Assembly (NCBI RefSeq): GCF_018614095.1
Contig: NZ_JAGGOY010000033.1
Coordinates: 1 to 32,173, forward strand
Reading direction: 5' to 3'
DNA: 32,173 nt
Source: Streptomyces sp. ISL-87
GTDB lineage: Bacteria; Actinomycetota; Actinomycetes; Streptomycetales; Streptomycetaceae
Shown: in pieces, positions 7,597 through 15,205 of the stretch
How positions within the stretch are numbered: position 1 is the first letter of the stretch
How the letters are laid out: each line of letters opens with the position of its first letter
Position numbers and translations under genes: made by a program
The notes under the pieces: model-generated
What the model saw: the letters and a program-made list of their open reading frames with translations, nothing else
What the model was told of the DNA's origin: nothing
Databases searched by the model: none

Positions 7597-8031
7597 GTCA
7601 CCACCGTCGCGGACGACAACAAGCGCGCAGTCCTGGGCTTCTTCGAGGCAGTCAGCGACCGCCGGCTGGAGGACCTTCCGAGGTTCGTAGCAGCCGACGT
7701 GGTGGATCACAACAAGATCATTCACGGTGAGGCCGACGAGCCGGGGGCCGCATTCGAGGGATTGCGCCAGCAGGTGGCCGCCTTCGACCCGCTCACGGTG
7801 CGCGTGGACGAGCTGATCGGAGAGGCTGACCGCGTGGTCGCCCGGGTGACCCAGGGCGGTGTGCATGGCGGAGTCCATCCGCGCATGCCCGAGCCGACCG
7901 GCCGGAGCTTCGAGAACGAGGCCATCTGGATCTTCACGCTGGCCGACGGCCGGATCACGCAGATCCGGGCCGTCAGCGACCGCCTCGGGTTGTTCCTCCA
8001 GCTTGGCTGGGCGTGGCCGCAGGCCGACTGA
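7597..8031 (+). CDS. SnoaL/NTF2-like fold protein, start codon lost or atypical
   Basis: The frame reads as a complete SnoaL-like polyketide-cyclase/ketosteroid-isomerase-type protein: DNKRAVLGFFEAVSDRRLEDLPRFVAADVVDHNK..., then the beta-sheet part (VARVTQGGVHGG...FENEAIWIFTLADGRITQIRAVSDRLGLFLQLG). The N-terminal helix is encoded from about 7609, but no ATG, GTG or TTG lies in frame between the stop at 7588 and GTG 7699, which would delete that helix. GTC 7597, just after GAGGGGG, sits where a start would be expected and may be a mutated GTG. The gene may therefore be silent or use a non-standard start. I give the probable original extent. Confidence 0.6.
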   Translation, partial: VTTVADDNKRAVLGFFEAVSDRRLEDLPRFVAADVVDHNKIIHGEADEPGAAFEGLRQQVAAFDPLTVRVDELIGEADRVVARVTQGGVHGGVHPRMPEPTGRSFENEAIWIFTLADGRITQIRAVSDRLGLFLQLGWAWPQAD

Positions 8032-8059
8032 CCGCCCGTCACCGGTCTGAGCTCTTTTC

Positions 8060-8410
8060 AGATCTGGGCGGCCGCGGAACTGCTGCCGGAGCGGCGGCCC
8101 GCCGGGGTCGCGCTCAATCCGGCAGCCCCGAGGAGGTCCTGCTGCGGCTGCTCGCCGACGGTCGGCCGACCGGCCGTACGGATGGTGATGTGCCGCGACC
8201 GGATCCTGCCCGACGCCGTCGTGCGCGCCGTGCTCCAGCACCCTGACGCGATCCCGACTGGTTCGTCCGCGCCCACCTCACCCAGGCGCCCCGGATGCCT
8301 GCGGGCGGCTGGCCGAGGCCCCTTCCGGACGAGGCCGCCGTGCGCATGATCAGGACGTACGAGGACGAGCACCTCCAGGGCGGGGTGATGCGCCGGCTGG
8401 TGGCGGCGCA
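8060..8410 (+). pseudogene. Degenerate LRV-like (leucine-rich variant) gene fragment
   Basis: Coding-like pieces occur in alternating frames: ALNPAAP with EEVLLRLLADG, then (shifted) VRMVMCRDRILPDAVVRAVLQHPD, then (shifted back) DPDWFVRAHLTQAPRMPAGGW...LPDEAAVRMIRTYEDEHL. The first two resemble the repeated NP-x-P-EE-LLRRLA / VR-x-x-x-A pattern of bacterial leucine-rich variant repeat proteins. At least two indels separate them and no intact start is seen, so this is a decayed fragment. The family call is tentative. Confidence 0.35.
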
Positions 8411-8432
8411 GGGTCAACGCGCCTGCGCCGGG

Positions 8433-8777
8433 TCAGGCCTCGTCGCCCCTGAGCCGGTCGCGCTGGAGCTGGTGGGCGAGGGCGCGGCGCACCGAGGCCG
8501 GTGCGGCGGTGGCGGCGGTGGCGGCGGTGGCAGTGGCGGCGGCGGTCGCCTTCGAGGGGACGTCGAGACCGCGGCTGATCTGGTCGTACGCCTTCCGGTA
8601 GCCGGCCGGCATCTGTTCCTGGTGGAGCCTCAGGTCCTCCTCGAGGAGGCGCCGCAGCTCGTCGACGTTCTGGGGCGTGAAGCGCTTCTTGCCCCGGGCG
8701 AGGGCGTTGACGTAGCCGGTGCAGCGGGCGGTCTCGGAGGCCGAAGCAGCGGTCGACGGCTGGTACGCGCTCATCAC
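8433..8777 (-). CDS. Unknown protein, likely 5'-truncated by an IS remnant
   Basis: The ORF is 114 residues on the minus strand. The central part (GYVNALARGKKRFTPQNVDELRRLLEEDLRLHQEQMPAGYRKAYDQISRGLDVP) looks genuine and helical. It is followed by a low-complexity A/T tail encoded by GGCGGT-type repeats (8510-8545) and a short basic end. The first ~20 residues overlap, in antisense, the start of the IS1634-type transposase remnant, so the original N-terminus was probably replaced. I do not recognise the family. Confidence 0.4.
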   Translation of the reverse strand: MMSAYQPSTAASASETARCTGYVNALARGKKRFTPQNVDELRRLLEEDLRLHQEQMPAGYRKAYDQISRGLDVPSKATAAATATAATAATAAPASVRRALAHQLQRDRLRGDEA

Positions 8778-9202
8778 CAGCGTCCCGGGCGGAGAAGGCC
8801 GGCCCGGCCCAGGTACTGATCCATTACAAGGGCCAGGGCGCGGTCGAACGGCGCTATCACGACTTCAAGGGCCCCCTCGCGGTCGCACCGGTCTTCGTGC
8901 AGCACAACCGGCGCGTCGCCGCGCTGATCCAGGTGATCTGCCTGGCCCTGCTGGTCTTCTGCCTGATCGAGCGGCAGGTCAGACGCGCTCTGGGCCCCGA
9001 AGAGACCATGATCGGCCTCTATCCGGACAACCGACGGATCCGCCCCACCGGCCGGCTGATCCTCTACCACCTCGGCGAACTCACCCTGCGGATCGGCAAC
9101 GTCACCGACCCGCCAACCGTCCAGATCAACCGCGGCGTCCAACTCCACCTCCTCGACCTCCTCGACACCGACATCACACAAACCCGCTGGCCACAGACCT
9201 AA
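8719..9202 (+). pseudogene. IS1634-type transposase, C-terminal remnant with frameshift
   Basis: The frame starting about 8722 reads RAVSEAEAAVDGWYALITSVP, then a shift near 8783-8790 (CCCGGGCGG) continues as LIHYKGQGAVERRYHDFKGPLAVAPVF, followed by NRRVAALIQVICLALLVFCLIERQVRRAL and a stop at 9202. DGWYAL...YKGQ..VERR(Y/F)..FKGPL.VAP.F is the characteristic C-terminal block of IS1634/IS4-superfamily DDE transposases, including the catalytic Glu region (VERR). The N-terminal two-thirds are absent, so the element is dead. Just beyond the stop, GACCCG (cgaagta) CGGGTC at 9209-9227 may be part of the element's end. Confidence 0.7.
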
Positions 9203-9349
9203 AACAACGACCCGCGAAGTACGGGTCTAGCCGGAGCCGGCGTGCGAGCGGCCCGAACCGGCGGAATGCCTGCGTCACCATGCGTGTACCGGGCACAATC
9301 CGTGAGGGTCCGTCAGCGTCCGCACCAACAACACCCCTTGGAGCAGCCG

Positions 9350-10090
9350 GTGTCGTCGCAAGAGATCCCCGTAACGCTCACCCCGCAGCAGGCCAGGTAC
9401 GGCGTGATCCTCACCGTGCCCCTGGCGACCGGCACCGCCCGCCTCAGGATCCCGCCCTCCCGGGACGGCGACCTCGTCCGGGCCCGCCTCGGCGACGACG
9501 AGGTGCTGCTGCGCGTCCGGGTGGCCCCGGCCGCGGGCGCCACGGGCCCGGCCCCGGTCCCTGGGCAGCCCGGATCGGCGGGCGCCTCGGGCGCACGCGG
9601 ATGCCTGGTGGCGCTCGGAGTCGTGGGGGCCGTGATAGCCAGCCTGGTCTGGCTGAACAGCGGAGATGACGACAGCGCCGACACTGCCACCGCGACACCC
9701 ACCACCTCGTACAGCTCCTGGTCGCCCGCGCCGGCGCCGGCCCCGGACCCGGTGGACACCGCGACCGACAGCCCGTCCGACACCGCGACCGATCCCGTCG
9801 CCCCGCCCTCCGAGGCCGCCCCCAGCCCGTTCGACCGCGGCACCTGCCTCAACGGCACGCTGCCGGACTCGACGACCCCGAAGAGCGTCAGCGGCGTGGA
9901 CGAGGTCTCCTGTTCGGCGTCCGACGCGCACTACCGGGTGATCGAGAGGTTCCCGTTCACATCGGACCTGAACGAATGCAACGACAACCCCAAGACGGAG
10001 TACGCGTTCTCCTACCGCTACACCCGCAACGGGATCGCCATCAACGAGTACGTGTACTGCCTGGTCGGCATCGGCTCGTACGCCCGCTGA
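9350..10090 (+). CDS. LppU/SCO3897-like membrane-anchored protein
   Basis: The product is 246 residues. The N-terminal ~60 residues (VTLTPQQARYGVILTVPLATGTARLRIPPSRDGDLVRARLGDDEVLLRVRV) resemble the beta-rich substrate-binding part of DnaJ-like proteins, as in LppU-type actinobacterial proteins. One transmembrane helix follows (GCLVALGVVGAVIASLVWL, ~residues 84-102), then a Pro/Ala/Thr/Ser linker and an extracytoplasmic domain with four Cys (GTCLNGTL, VSCSASDA, LNECND, YCLVG) that could form two disulfides. GTG 9350 has GGAG 7 nt upstream. Upstream in-frame starts would add sequence from the IS-remnant edge. Function unknown. Confidence 0.75.
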   Translation: MSSQEIPVTLTPQQARYGVILTVPLATGTARLRIPPSRDGDLVRARLGDDEVLLRVRVAPAAGATGPAPVPGQPGSAGASGARGCLVALGVVGAVIASLVWLNSGDDDSADTATATPTTSYSSWSPAPAPAPDPVDTATDSPSDTATDPVAPPSEAAPSPFDRGTCLNGTLPDSTTPKSVSGVDEVSCSASDAHYRVIERFPFTSDLNECNDNPKTEYAFSYRYTRNGIAINEYVYCLVGIGSYAR

Positions 10091-10101
10091 GCGCCTCCGG
10101 C

Positions 10102-10176
10102 CCCGTCAGCGATCCGCCCGTCAGCGATCCGCCCGTCAGCGATCCGCCCGTCAGCGATCCGCCCGTCAGCGATCCG
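10102..10176. repeat. Tandem repeat, five copies of a 15-bp unit
   Basis: Five identical head-to-tail copies of CCCGTCAGCGATCCG lie between the convergent LppU-like gene (ends 10090) and the LuxR-type pseudogene. The last copy contains the stop codon of the minus-strand frame (TGA at 10168-10166), so the array appears to have expanded from that gene's 3' end. There are no spacers, so it is not a CRISPR. Confidence 0.95.
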
Positions 10177-10825
10177 CCTCGGGCGCGGCCACCGGGACTG
10201 CCGCGGGATCCGGCAGCGACGACAGCAAGTACCCGGCCTGGAAACGGGACTTGGCGCCCACCGCCCGCATGATCTCCGCGATGTGCCGCTGACACGTCCG
10301 CTCCGGCATCCCCAGCCGCCGCGCGATCACCTTGTCCTCCAGCCCCTCCGGCAGCAGCCGTACGATCGTCTGCCGCAGCTCGTCCGAGATCGACCGGGCC
10401 GCCTCCGGGCTCACCGTCGTCGGGAAAAGCTCCGCGCCCAGCCAGGACCGCTCGAACGCCGACGTCATGAAGTGCACGACATTGGGCTCCCGCACCACCA
10501 GCGCCGCCCCGGTCCGGCACCGCCATCAGGCCCGTGTGCCGGTCGAGATCAGCATCCGCATCAGCCCGTCGCCCAGCGTCCGTACCTGCGCGCCCAGCGC
10601 CGTCACCCGCTCCACGTACGCCGCCGTCGGCCGCGAGTAGCGCGCCGTGTGCTGGTAGATCGTCCGCATCCGGACCCCGCGCGCCAGCAGCGACTCGTCC
10701 CGTCCGATGGACTCCTCCAGCGTCTCCAGCGGCCGGCCCCCGCCCGGCTGCGAGGTCAGCACCTCCCGCTCGGCCACCGCCACCAGCTCCGCGATCAGCC
10801 CCCGCACCGCGCCCAGGTCGGTCAC
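10166..10825 (-). pseudogene. LuxR-type HTH transcriptional regulator, interrupted
   Basis: Two ORFs in the same minus frame form one protein. Residues 1-99 (from GTG 10825) are an N-terminal regulator region: TDLGAVRGLIAELVAVAEREVLTSQPGG...VRMRTIYQHTARYSRPTAAYVERV. The second part (10498-10166) ends in a LuxR-type HTH: LLPEGLEDKVIARRLGMPERTCQRHIAEIMRAVGAKSRFQAGYLL. Between them (about 10500-10540) the frame is shifted by one lost base and shifted back by one extra base ~35 nt later. The compensated frame contains a TGA (10528-10526). The displaced frame reads DRHTGLMAVPD, the expected linker. It is either a recent pseudogene or two assembly errors. Confidence 0.75.
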
Positions 10826-10839
10826 CCGCTCCAGTCGGC

Positions 10840-11088
10840 CCGACCCGCGCGGTGCCCGGGGTGGTCCGGGTCCAGCTGGCGGTGCCTCGGGGCGGCACGG
10901 TCCGGCGCGCCCCGACGGGCGCGCGGCACCATGCGTACATCCTCGCCACCGCCCCGACGGCCGGCGGGGCGGCCCGCATCCTGGACGAGGCCGTCACGCT
11001 GCTCGGTCAAGCGGGTCAGTCGGCGTCCGGGCGGAGATCCGTCACCCCTCCACGGCCCCGCCCCTACCGGGCCCCATGGCAGCCTTGA
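10840..11088 (+). pseudogene. Unidentified C-terminal gene fragment
   Basis: One plus-strand frame reads VVRVQLAVPRGGTVRRAPTGARHHAYILATAPTAGGAARILDEAVTLLGQA, far more protein-like than the opposite strand. GARHHAYILATAPT...A..ILDEA vaguely recalls the tail of ATP-grasp-type enzymes. It has no start of its own and its upstream part is the antisense of the LuxR-type pseudogene, so it would be a remnant. Low confidence. Confidence 0.25.
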
Positions 11089-11123
11089 CCAACCCGATCT
11101 GGCTGCCGATCGCCTGAGCGGCG

Positions 11124-11492
11124 TCAGCCGGCGGCCTTCGCGTAGTCGCCGAAGCCGGTCCAGTCCACGGCTACACACTGTTCGTCGCCCACGACCCACG
11201 CGTCGTGCCCGGGTGAGATCTGCATGAAGTCGCCGGGGCCGTAGTCGTCGGCGTCCCCGTTGTCCATCACGACGTGCATCTTGCCGCTCACCACGTACCC
11301 CGTGTGAGCGGACTGGCAGCTTTCCGTACCGGCCAGCGGCTTGATGTGCTCCGACCAGCGCCAGCCCGGCTCGAACACCGCGCGGCCGACGGGGCCGCCG
11401 TCCGCCTGGATCAGGTCCAGCCTGCCCTTGCCGTCCGCGAACGGACGGGTCTCATCCGCACTGTCGAAGCTCCTGCGCACCAATCCGGCCAT
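11124..11492 (-). CDS. Cupin-domain protein
   Basis: The product is a 122-residue single-domain cupin. The first motif region is WRWSEHIKPLAGTESCQSAHTGYVVSGKMHVVM (H-x(~16)-H-x-G-Y-x-x-S-G spacing), and the second is GPGDFMQISPGHDAWVVGDEQCVAVDW (PGD...H). ATG 11492 is preferred over the upstream start at 11513 because GGGAGG lies about 8 nt before it. It may bind a metal through the visible His residues. The substrate is unknown. Confidence 0.8.
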   Translation of the reverse strand: MAGLVRRSFDSADETRPFADGKGRLDLIQADGGPVGRAVFEPGWRWSEHIKPLAGTESCQSAHTGYVVSGKMHVVMDNGDADDYGPGDFMQISPGHDAWVVGDEQCVAVDWTGFGDYAKAAG

Positions 11493-11637
11493 GGCGATCG
11501 CCTCCCGGCACAAAGGACCCCGAGTCCACTCCTCACCTTACGCGCGGACCGCGCCGCGCACGCTCCGACGGAGTCCTCGCCGGAGCGTGTGCGGCAGCCG
11601 TCGAGGGGGCCGCCGCGCGGGCAGCGGCCCCGCCCCC

Positions 11638-12366
11638 TCATCCGCGCAGCGACCGCCCGAAGCCCGAGGCCAGCGGCATCCGCAGCCCCAGCGGAGGCGG
11701 GGCCGCCAGCGCGTCCGTCACCGGCCGCGAGTACCGGCCCGAGAGCATGGCGCCCAGGATGAAATCCACCGACAGCGCCACCACTTCGGTCTGGTGCTCC
11801 CGAAGCCCGTGCCCGTCCGAATGCACCTCGAAGCGGCACGTGGAACGATTCGCCTTCTTCGCCCGTGCCGCCAGCCGGAAGGACAACTCCGGGTCGCTCC
11901 GGGCGTCATTGGTCCCGTGCACGATCAGGACCTGGCGCCCCGCCAGCTGTTTCACCGGTTCAGGGGCGTCCGCGGCCGCCGCCTCGGGCAGGCAGGGGGC
12001 GAGTGCCAGAACCGAGTTGACGGCCTCGTGCCCCGCAGCCCGCAAGGCCGCCCGTCCCCCCGCGTCGTAGCCGGCCAGGCATATGGGCACGTCCCCGTAC
12101 CTGCGTACCGCCTCCTCCACCGCCCACGCCGCGTCCTGCTCCCGGGTGCCCGACCCGTACCGGACCGTGTGCGCGACCAGCCCCTCCGCCCCGCCCGCCC
12201 GGGCCAGTGCCCGCGCGAGCGCGCGTACCGGACCGGGGGACAATCTGGACGCCCCGGGGAGCAGGAGGACCGCCCCGTTGACTGTGCTTCCCGTCGAGAC
12301 CGAGCCGTTCGCGCCGGCCGCCCGCCCCAGGCGGGCCCCGCGCGCCGGCGGCGCATGCTGTGCCAT
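11638..12366 (-). CDS. Alpha/beta-hydrolase (dienelactone-hydrolase-like) with Asp in the nucleophile elbow
   Basis: The product is 242 residues. The fold is shown by GAVLLLPGASRLSPGPVRALARALA (oxyanion loop), the elbow LAGYDAGGRAAL, VLIVHGTNDARSDPE (acid Asp) and SDGHGLREHQTE (catalytic His). The elbow reads G-Y-D101-A-G-G where most relatives have G-x-S-x-G, so D101 replaces Ser. It may form an ester intermediate as in dehalogenases and epoxide hydrolases, or be inactive as an esterase. It is divergent from add across a 114-bp gap. The A/R/G-rich N-terminus before the first strand suggests the true start may be a little downstream. Confidence 0.72.
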   Translation of the reverse strand: MAQHAPPARGARLGRAAGANGSVSTGSTVNGAVLLLPGASRLSPGPVRALARALARAGGAEGLVAHTVRYGSGTREQDAAWAVEEAVRRYGDVPICLAGYDAGGRAALRAAGHEAVNSVLALAPCLPEAAAADAPEPVKQLAGRQVLIVHGTNDARSDPELSFRLAARAKKANRSTCRFEVHSDGHGLREHQTEVVALSVDFILGAMLSGRYSRPVTDALAAPPPLGLRMPLASGFGRSLRG

Positions 12367-12452
12367 GGCGGAACAGTCTCAGATGTAGAGGTGTACGCCA
12401 CCCGTCCGCACGGTCACTGTTACGTATCGACGGCCGTCGCCGACGCCACGCT

Positions 12453-12464
12453 CTACGCGCGTAG
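12453..12464. promoter_or_regulatory. 12-bp palindromic operator at the add promoter
   Basis: This is a perfect palindrome, CTACGCGCGTAG, 16 nt upstream of the add ATG. Identical copies lie at the deoC and PNP promoters. It sits 4 nt before a possible -10 (TAGAGT, 12469-12474), in the -35/-10 spacer, where a bound repressor would block transcription. The centre-CG even palindrome is the kind bound by LacI-type repressors, which is inference. Confidence 0.8.
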
Positions 12465-12480
12465 GAGCTAGAGTGCCCAG

Positions 12481-13629
12481 ATGACGAGCGAGACCCCCAA
12501 CCTGCCCACCCCGGATCAGATCCGCCGCTCCCCGAAGGTGCTGCTCCACGACCACCTCGACGGTGGACTGCGCCCCGGGACCATCATCGAGCTGGCCCGC
12601 GAGGCCGGCTACGAGAACCTTCCCGAGACCGACGCCGACAAGCTCGGCATCTGGTTCCGGGAAGCCGCCGACTCCGGCTCCCTCCCGCGCTATCTGGAGA
12701 CGTTCGCGCACACCTGCGCCGTCATGCAGACGAAGGCGGCCCTCTTCCGGGTCGCCGCCGAGTGCGCAGAGGACCTGGCCGAGGACGGCGTCGTGTACGC
12801 CGAGATCCGCTACGCCCCCGAGCAGCACCTGGAAGCCGGCCTCACCCTCGAAGAGGTCGTCGAGGCCGTGAACGACGGCTTCCGCGAGGGCGAGCGCCGT
12901 GCGAAGGCCAACGGTCACCGCATCCGCATCGGTGCGCTGCTGACGGCCATGCGCCACGCGGCCCGCGCGCTGGAGATCGCCGAGCTGGCCAACCGCTACC
13001 GCGACAACGGTGTGGTCGGCTTCGACATCGCCGGTGCCGAGGCCGGGTTCCCTCCCACCCGCCACCTCGACGCCTTCGAGTACCTCAAGCGCGAGAACAA
13101 CCACTTCACCATCCACGCGGGCGAGGCCTTCGGCCTGCCGTCGATCTGGCAGGCCCTGCAGTGGTGCGGCGCCGACCGCCTGGGTCACGGCGTGAAGATC
13201 ATCGATGACATCGAGGTCGCCGCCGACGGCTCGGTGACGCTGGGCCGGCTGGCCTCGTACGTCCGGGACAAGCGCATCCCCCTGGAGATGTGCCCGACCT
13301 CGAACCTGCAGACGGCGGCCGCCGCCTCCTACGCGGAGCACCCGATCGGCCTGCTGCGAAAGCTGCACTTCAGGCTGACCGTCAACACCGACAACCGGCT
13401 GATGAGCGGCACCAGCATGAGCCGCGAGTTCGAGCACCTGGTCGACACCTTCGGCTACTCGCTCGACGACATGCAGTGGTTCACCGTCAATGCGATGAAG
13501 TCCGCGTTCATTCCTTTCGATGAACGACTGGCCATGATCAACGAGGTGATCAAGCCGGGTTACGCGGAGCTGAAGTCGGAATGGCTGTTCCAGCAGACCG
13601 CTTCGACCAGCGGTTCCGTCTCGGCGTAG
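12481..13629 (+). CDS. add: Adenosine deaminase
   Basis: The product is a 382-residue Zn-dependent deaminase (adenosine to inosine, deoxyadenosine to deoxyinosine). Zinc ligands and catalytic residues are visible: H23-x-H25 in [13 protein letters not shown]212 and E215 in IHAGEA, H236 in RLGHGVKI, and D304 in [10 protein letters not shown]. It is cytoplasmic, part of purine salvage, supplying inosine to the PNP encoded at the right of the window. No ribosome site lies at normal distance from the ATG. A -10-like TAGAGT ends 6 nt before it, so the transcript is probably leaderless. A strong terminator follows. Confidence 0.95.
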   Translation: MTSETPNLPTPDQIRRSPKVLLHDHLDGGLRPGTIIELAREAGYENLPETDADKLGIWFREAADSGSLPRYLETFAHTCAVMQTKAALFRVAAECAEDLAEDGVVYAEIRYAPEQHLEAGLTLEEVVEAVNDGFREGERRAKANGHRIRIGALLTAMRHAARALEIAELANRYRDNGVVGFDIAGAEAGFPPTRHLDAFEYLKRENNHFTIHAGEAFGLPSIWQALQWCGADRLGHGVKIIDDIEVAADGSVTLGRLASYVRDKRIPLEMCPTSNLQTAAAASYAEHPIGLLRKLHFRLTVNTDNRLMSGTSMSREFEHLVDTFGYSLDDMQWFTVNAMKSAFIPFDERLAMINEVIKPGYAELKSEWLFQQTASTSGSVSA

Positions 13630-13648
13630 GCCAAGGCATGACGTACTG

Positions 13649-13682
13649 AAAGCGCCCGGGAGAGGCAATTCCCGGGCGCTTT
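13649..13682 (+). terminator. Rho-independent terminator after add
   Basis: A perfect 13-bp stem AAAGCGCCCGGGA / TCCCGGGCGCTTT with an 8-nt loop begins 20 nt after the add stop codon and is T-rich at its 3' end. Confidence 0.9.
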
Positions 13683-13766
13683 CTCGTATTTAATGATGTT
13701 TGCGGGACGGGGTTTGAAGTGACTAGTTTGCGGAGCCGCTCAATTCCCCGTCGCAAGGAATTCTTC

Positions 13767-14036
13767 ATGAAGAAGTCAGCTGCCAAGACCCTCGGTGCCG
13801 CCGCTCTCGGTGCCGCCTTCGCCGCCGTCGCCGGCGGTACCGCCTCTGCCGCCGTTCCCGCCGTCGGCGTCGCCGAAACGCTGGGCACCGCCACCACCGC
13901 GGTCCAGGGCCTCACCAGCCAGCAGCAGGTGAGCCCCGAGGAGGGTCAGCAGTCCAGCGACCCGACCGCCCCGGTCACCGGCCTGCTCGGCGGCCTGGCC
14001 CCGGCCACCGGCGCCCTCAACGGCCTCGGCGGCTGA
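13767..14036 (+). CDS. Small secreted protein
   Basis: The product is 89 residues. A Sec signal peptide (MKKSAAKTLGAAALGAAFAAVAGGTASA, cleavage after ASA) precedes a ~60-residue mature peptide rich in G, T, Q and P, ending PVTGLLGGLAPATGALNGLGG. ATG 13767 has AAGGAA 6 nt upstream. It has no cysteines or catalytic motif. It resembles, in size and composition, the secreted protein at 21872-22219 (both have GLLGGL/LLGPLL-type tails). Probably extracellular; function unknown. Confidence 0.8.
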   Translation: MKKSAAKTLGAAALGAAFAAVAGGTASAAVPAVGVAETLGTATTAVQGLTSQQQVSPEEGQQSSDPTAPVTGLLGGLAPATGALNGLGG

Positions 14037-14161
14037 CAGCCGACGATACGTGCACGTGTGCGGTGGGCGTACGCCTCTTCGAGGAGGTGTGCGCCCCGTC
14101 GCGCCGTGTGCCACGATCGCCACCAACCGCCCGCCGAAGCAAGGGGTATGAGGTCCGGATC

Positions 14162-14932
14162 ATGCGCATGAAGGCACGAGTGACCACGGTCGCGCTGCTC
14201 CCCGTCCTGCTGTTCGCCGCCGCGGGATGCGGCGGTGCGGACGCCCCGTCGGCGGGCAAGGCCCCGGACCTCAAGGGTTCCGCGGCCGCATCGGGGACAT
14301 CAGCAGCGCCCGGCGCCTCCGGAGGACCGGCCGGATCCGGCGCACCGGCCACGCCCAAGACCAGTGGCAGCAAGCTGGAGCGGTCCGCCCTGGAACAGGG
14401 CGACCTGGCCGGGTATCAGATCTCCGCCCAGAGCAACCCCAACGCGCCCAAGGGCCAGCCGCAGGCCGACAAGAAGGCCTGCCAGCCGCTGGCCGACGTC
14501 ATGGGCGACCAGCCCGACCCGGCCGCCCGCGAGACCGTCAACCGCGGCGTCGGATCGCAGAAGCAGGTCGGACTCGCCGTCGCCGCCTCCGTCAGCTCCT
14601 ACACCGAGAGCGACGCCAAGCGGCTCATCGTCCGGCTGAGGGAAGCGGTCACCGCCTGCGGTACGGGATTCTCCGCCACCATCGGGAAGCAGACCGGCAG
14701 CTACCGGGACATGCGGCTCGCCCCGTACAAGACCGCAGGCGACGAGAGTGTCAGCTGGACCACGACCGTGGCCGCCAAGGGCGCCTCGGCGCAGGTGCAC
14801 CTGGTCATCGTCCGCGAGGGCACCACCATCGTCCGGCTGACGGCCCTCAACGTGGCCGCGGCCCAGCAGAAGGCGCGGGTGCCGCAGGAAGTGGCGGACA
14901 AGCAGCTGGAGAAGGTCCGGCGCGCGGGCTGA
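14162..14932 (+). CDS. Lipoprotein of unknown function
   Basis: The product is 256 residues with a lipoprotein signal peptide ending FAAAG-C23, then a Gly/Ala/Ser/Pro linker and a soluble domain (LERSALEQGDLAGYQISAQ...KACQPLADVMGDQPDP...VSSYTESDAKRLIVRLREAVTACGTGFSAT...VHLVIVREGTTIVRLTALN). The layout resembles actinobacterial sensor-type or PknH-like extracellular lipoproteins, with two Cys that could pair. GAGG 8 nt upstream supports ATG 14162, and ATG 14168 is also possible. Anchored on the outer face of the membrane by inference. Confidence 0.82.
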   Translation: MRMKARVTTVALLPVLLFAAAGCGGADAPSAGKAPDLKGSAAASGTSAAPGASGGPAGSGAPATPKTSGSKLERSALEQGDLAGYQISAQSNPNAPKGQPQADKKACQPLADVMGDQPDPAARETVNRGVGSQKQVGLAVAASVSSYTESDAKRLIVRLREAVTACGTGFSATIGKQTGSYRDMRLAPYKTAGDESVSWTTTVAAKGASAQVHLVIVREGTTIVRLTALNVAAAQQKARVPQEVADKQLEKVRRAG

Positions 14933-14960
14933 TTTTCATACTCGCCTACCGGGTACTCGC

Positions 14961-15164
14961 CTACCAGGCGGCGTTCGCGGCCGGCTTCTCGTTCGGCAGC
15001 AGCAGCCACAGCGCCAGGTAGATCAGGAACTGCGGGCCGGGGAGCAGGCACGAGACGACGAAGATGACGCGCATCGTCTTCGCCGACATTCCGAAGCGTC
15101 GCGCGAGACCGGCGCAGACTCCGCCGATCATCCGGCCGTCACGGGGGCGGGAAATCGCGCTCAT
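14961..15164 (-). CDS. PspC-domain membrane protein
   Basis: The product is 67 residues and consists entirely of a PspC domain: RPRDGRMIGGVCAGLARRFGMSAKTMRVIFVVSCLLPGPQFLIYLALWLLLP. RDGRMIGGVCAGLA and LYLALWLLLP are the family hallmarks, with one or two membrane segments. It is linked to envelope stress in its family. GGAG upstream of ATG 15164 fixes the start. It converges on the lipoprotein gene with only a 28-bp gap. Confidence 0.9.
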   Translation of the reverse strand: MSAISRPRDGRMIGGVCAGLARRFGMSAKTMRVIFVVSCLLPGPQFLIYLALWLLLPNEKPAANAAW

Positions 15165-15205
15165 GGGGTTTCTCCTTCGTATCGGGATCGCTTTCCTGCG
15201 ACGCC

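Noticed and set aside
9242..9349. N-terminal extension of the LppU-like protein
   Set aside because: The added residues are Arg/Gln/His-rich and derive from the edge of an IS remnant. GTG 9350 has GGAG upstream and begins the recognised domain.
10102..10176. CRISPR-like array
   Set aside because: The units are contiguous 15-mers with no spacers and no cas genes nearby, so it is a simple tandem repeat.
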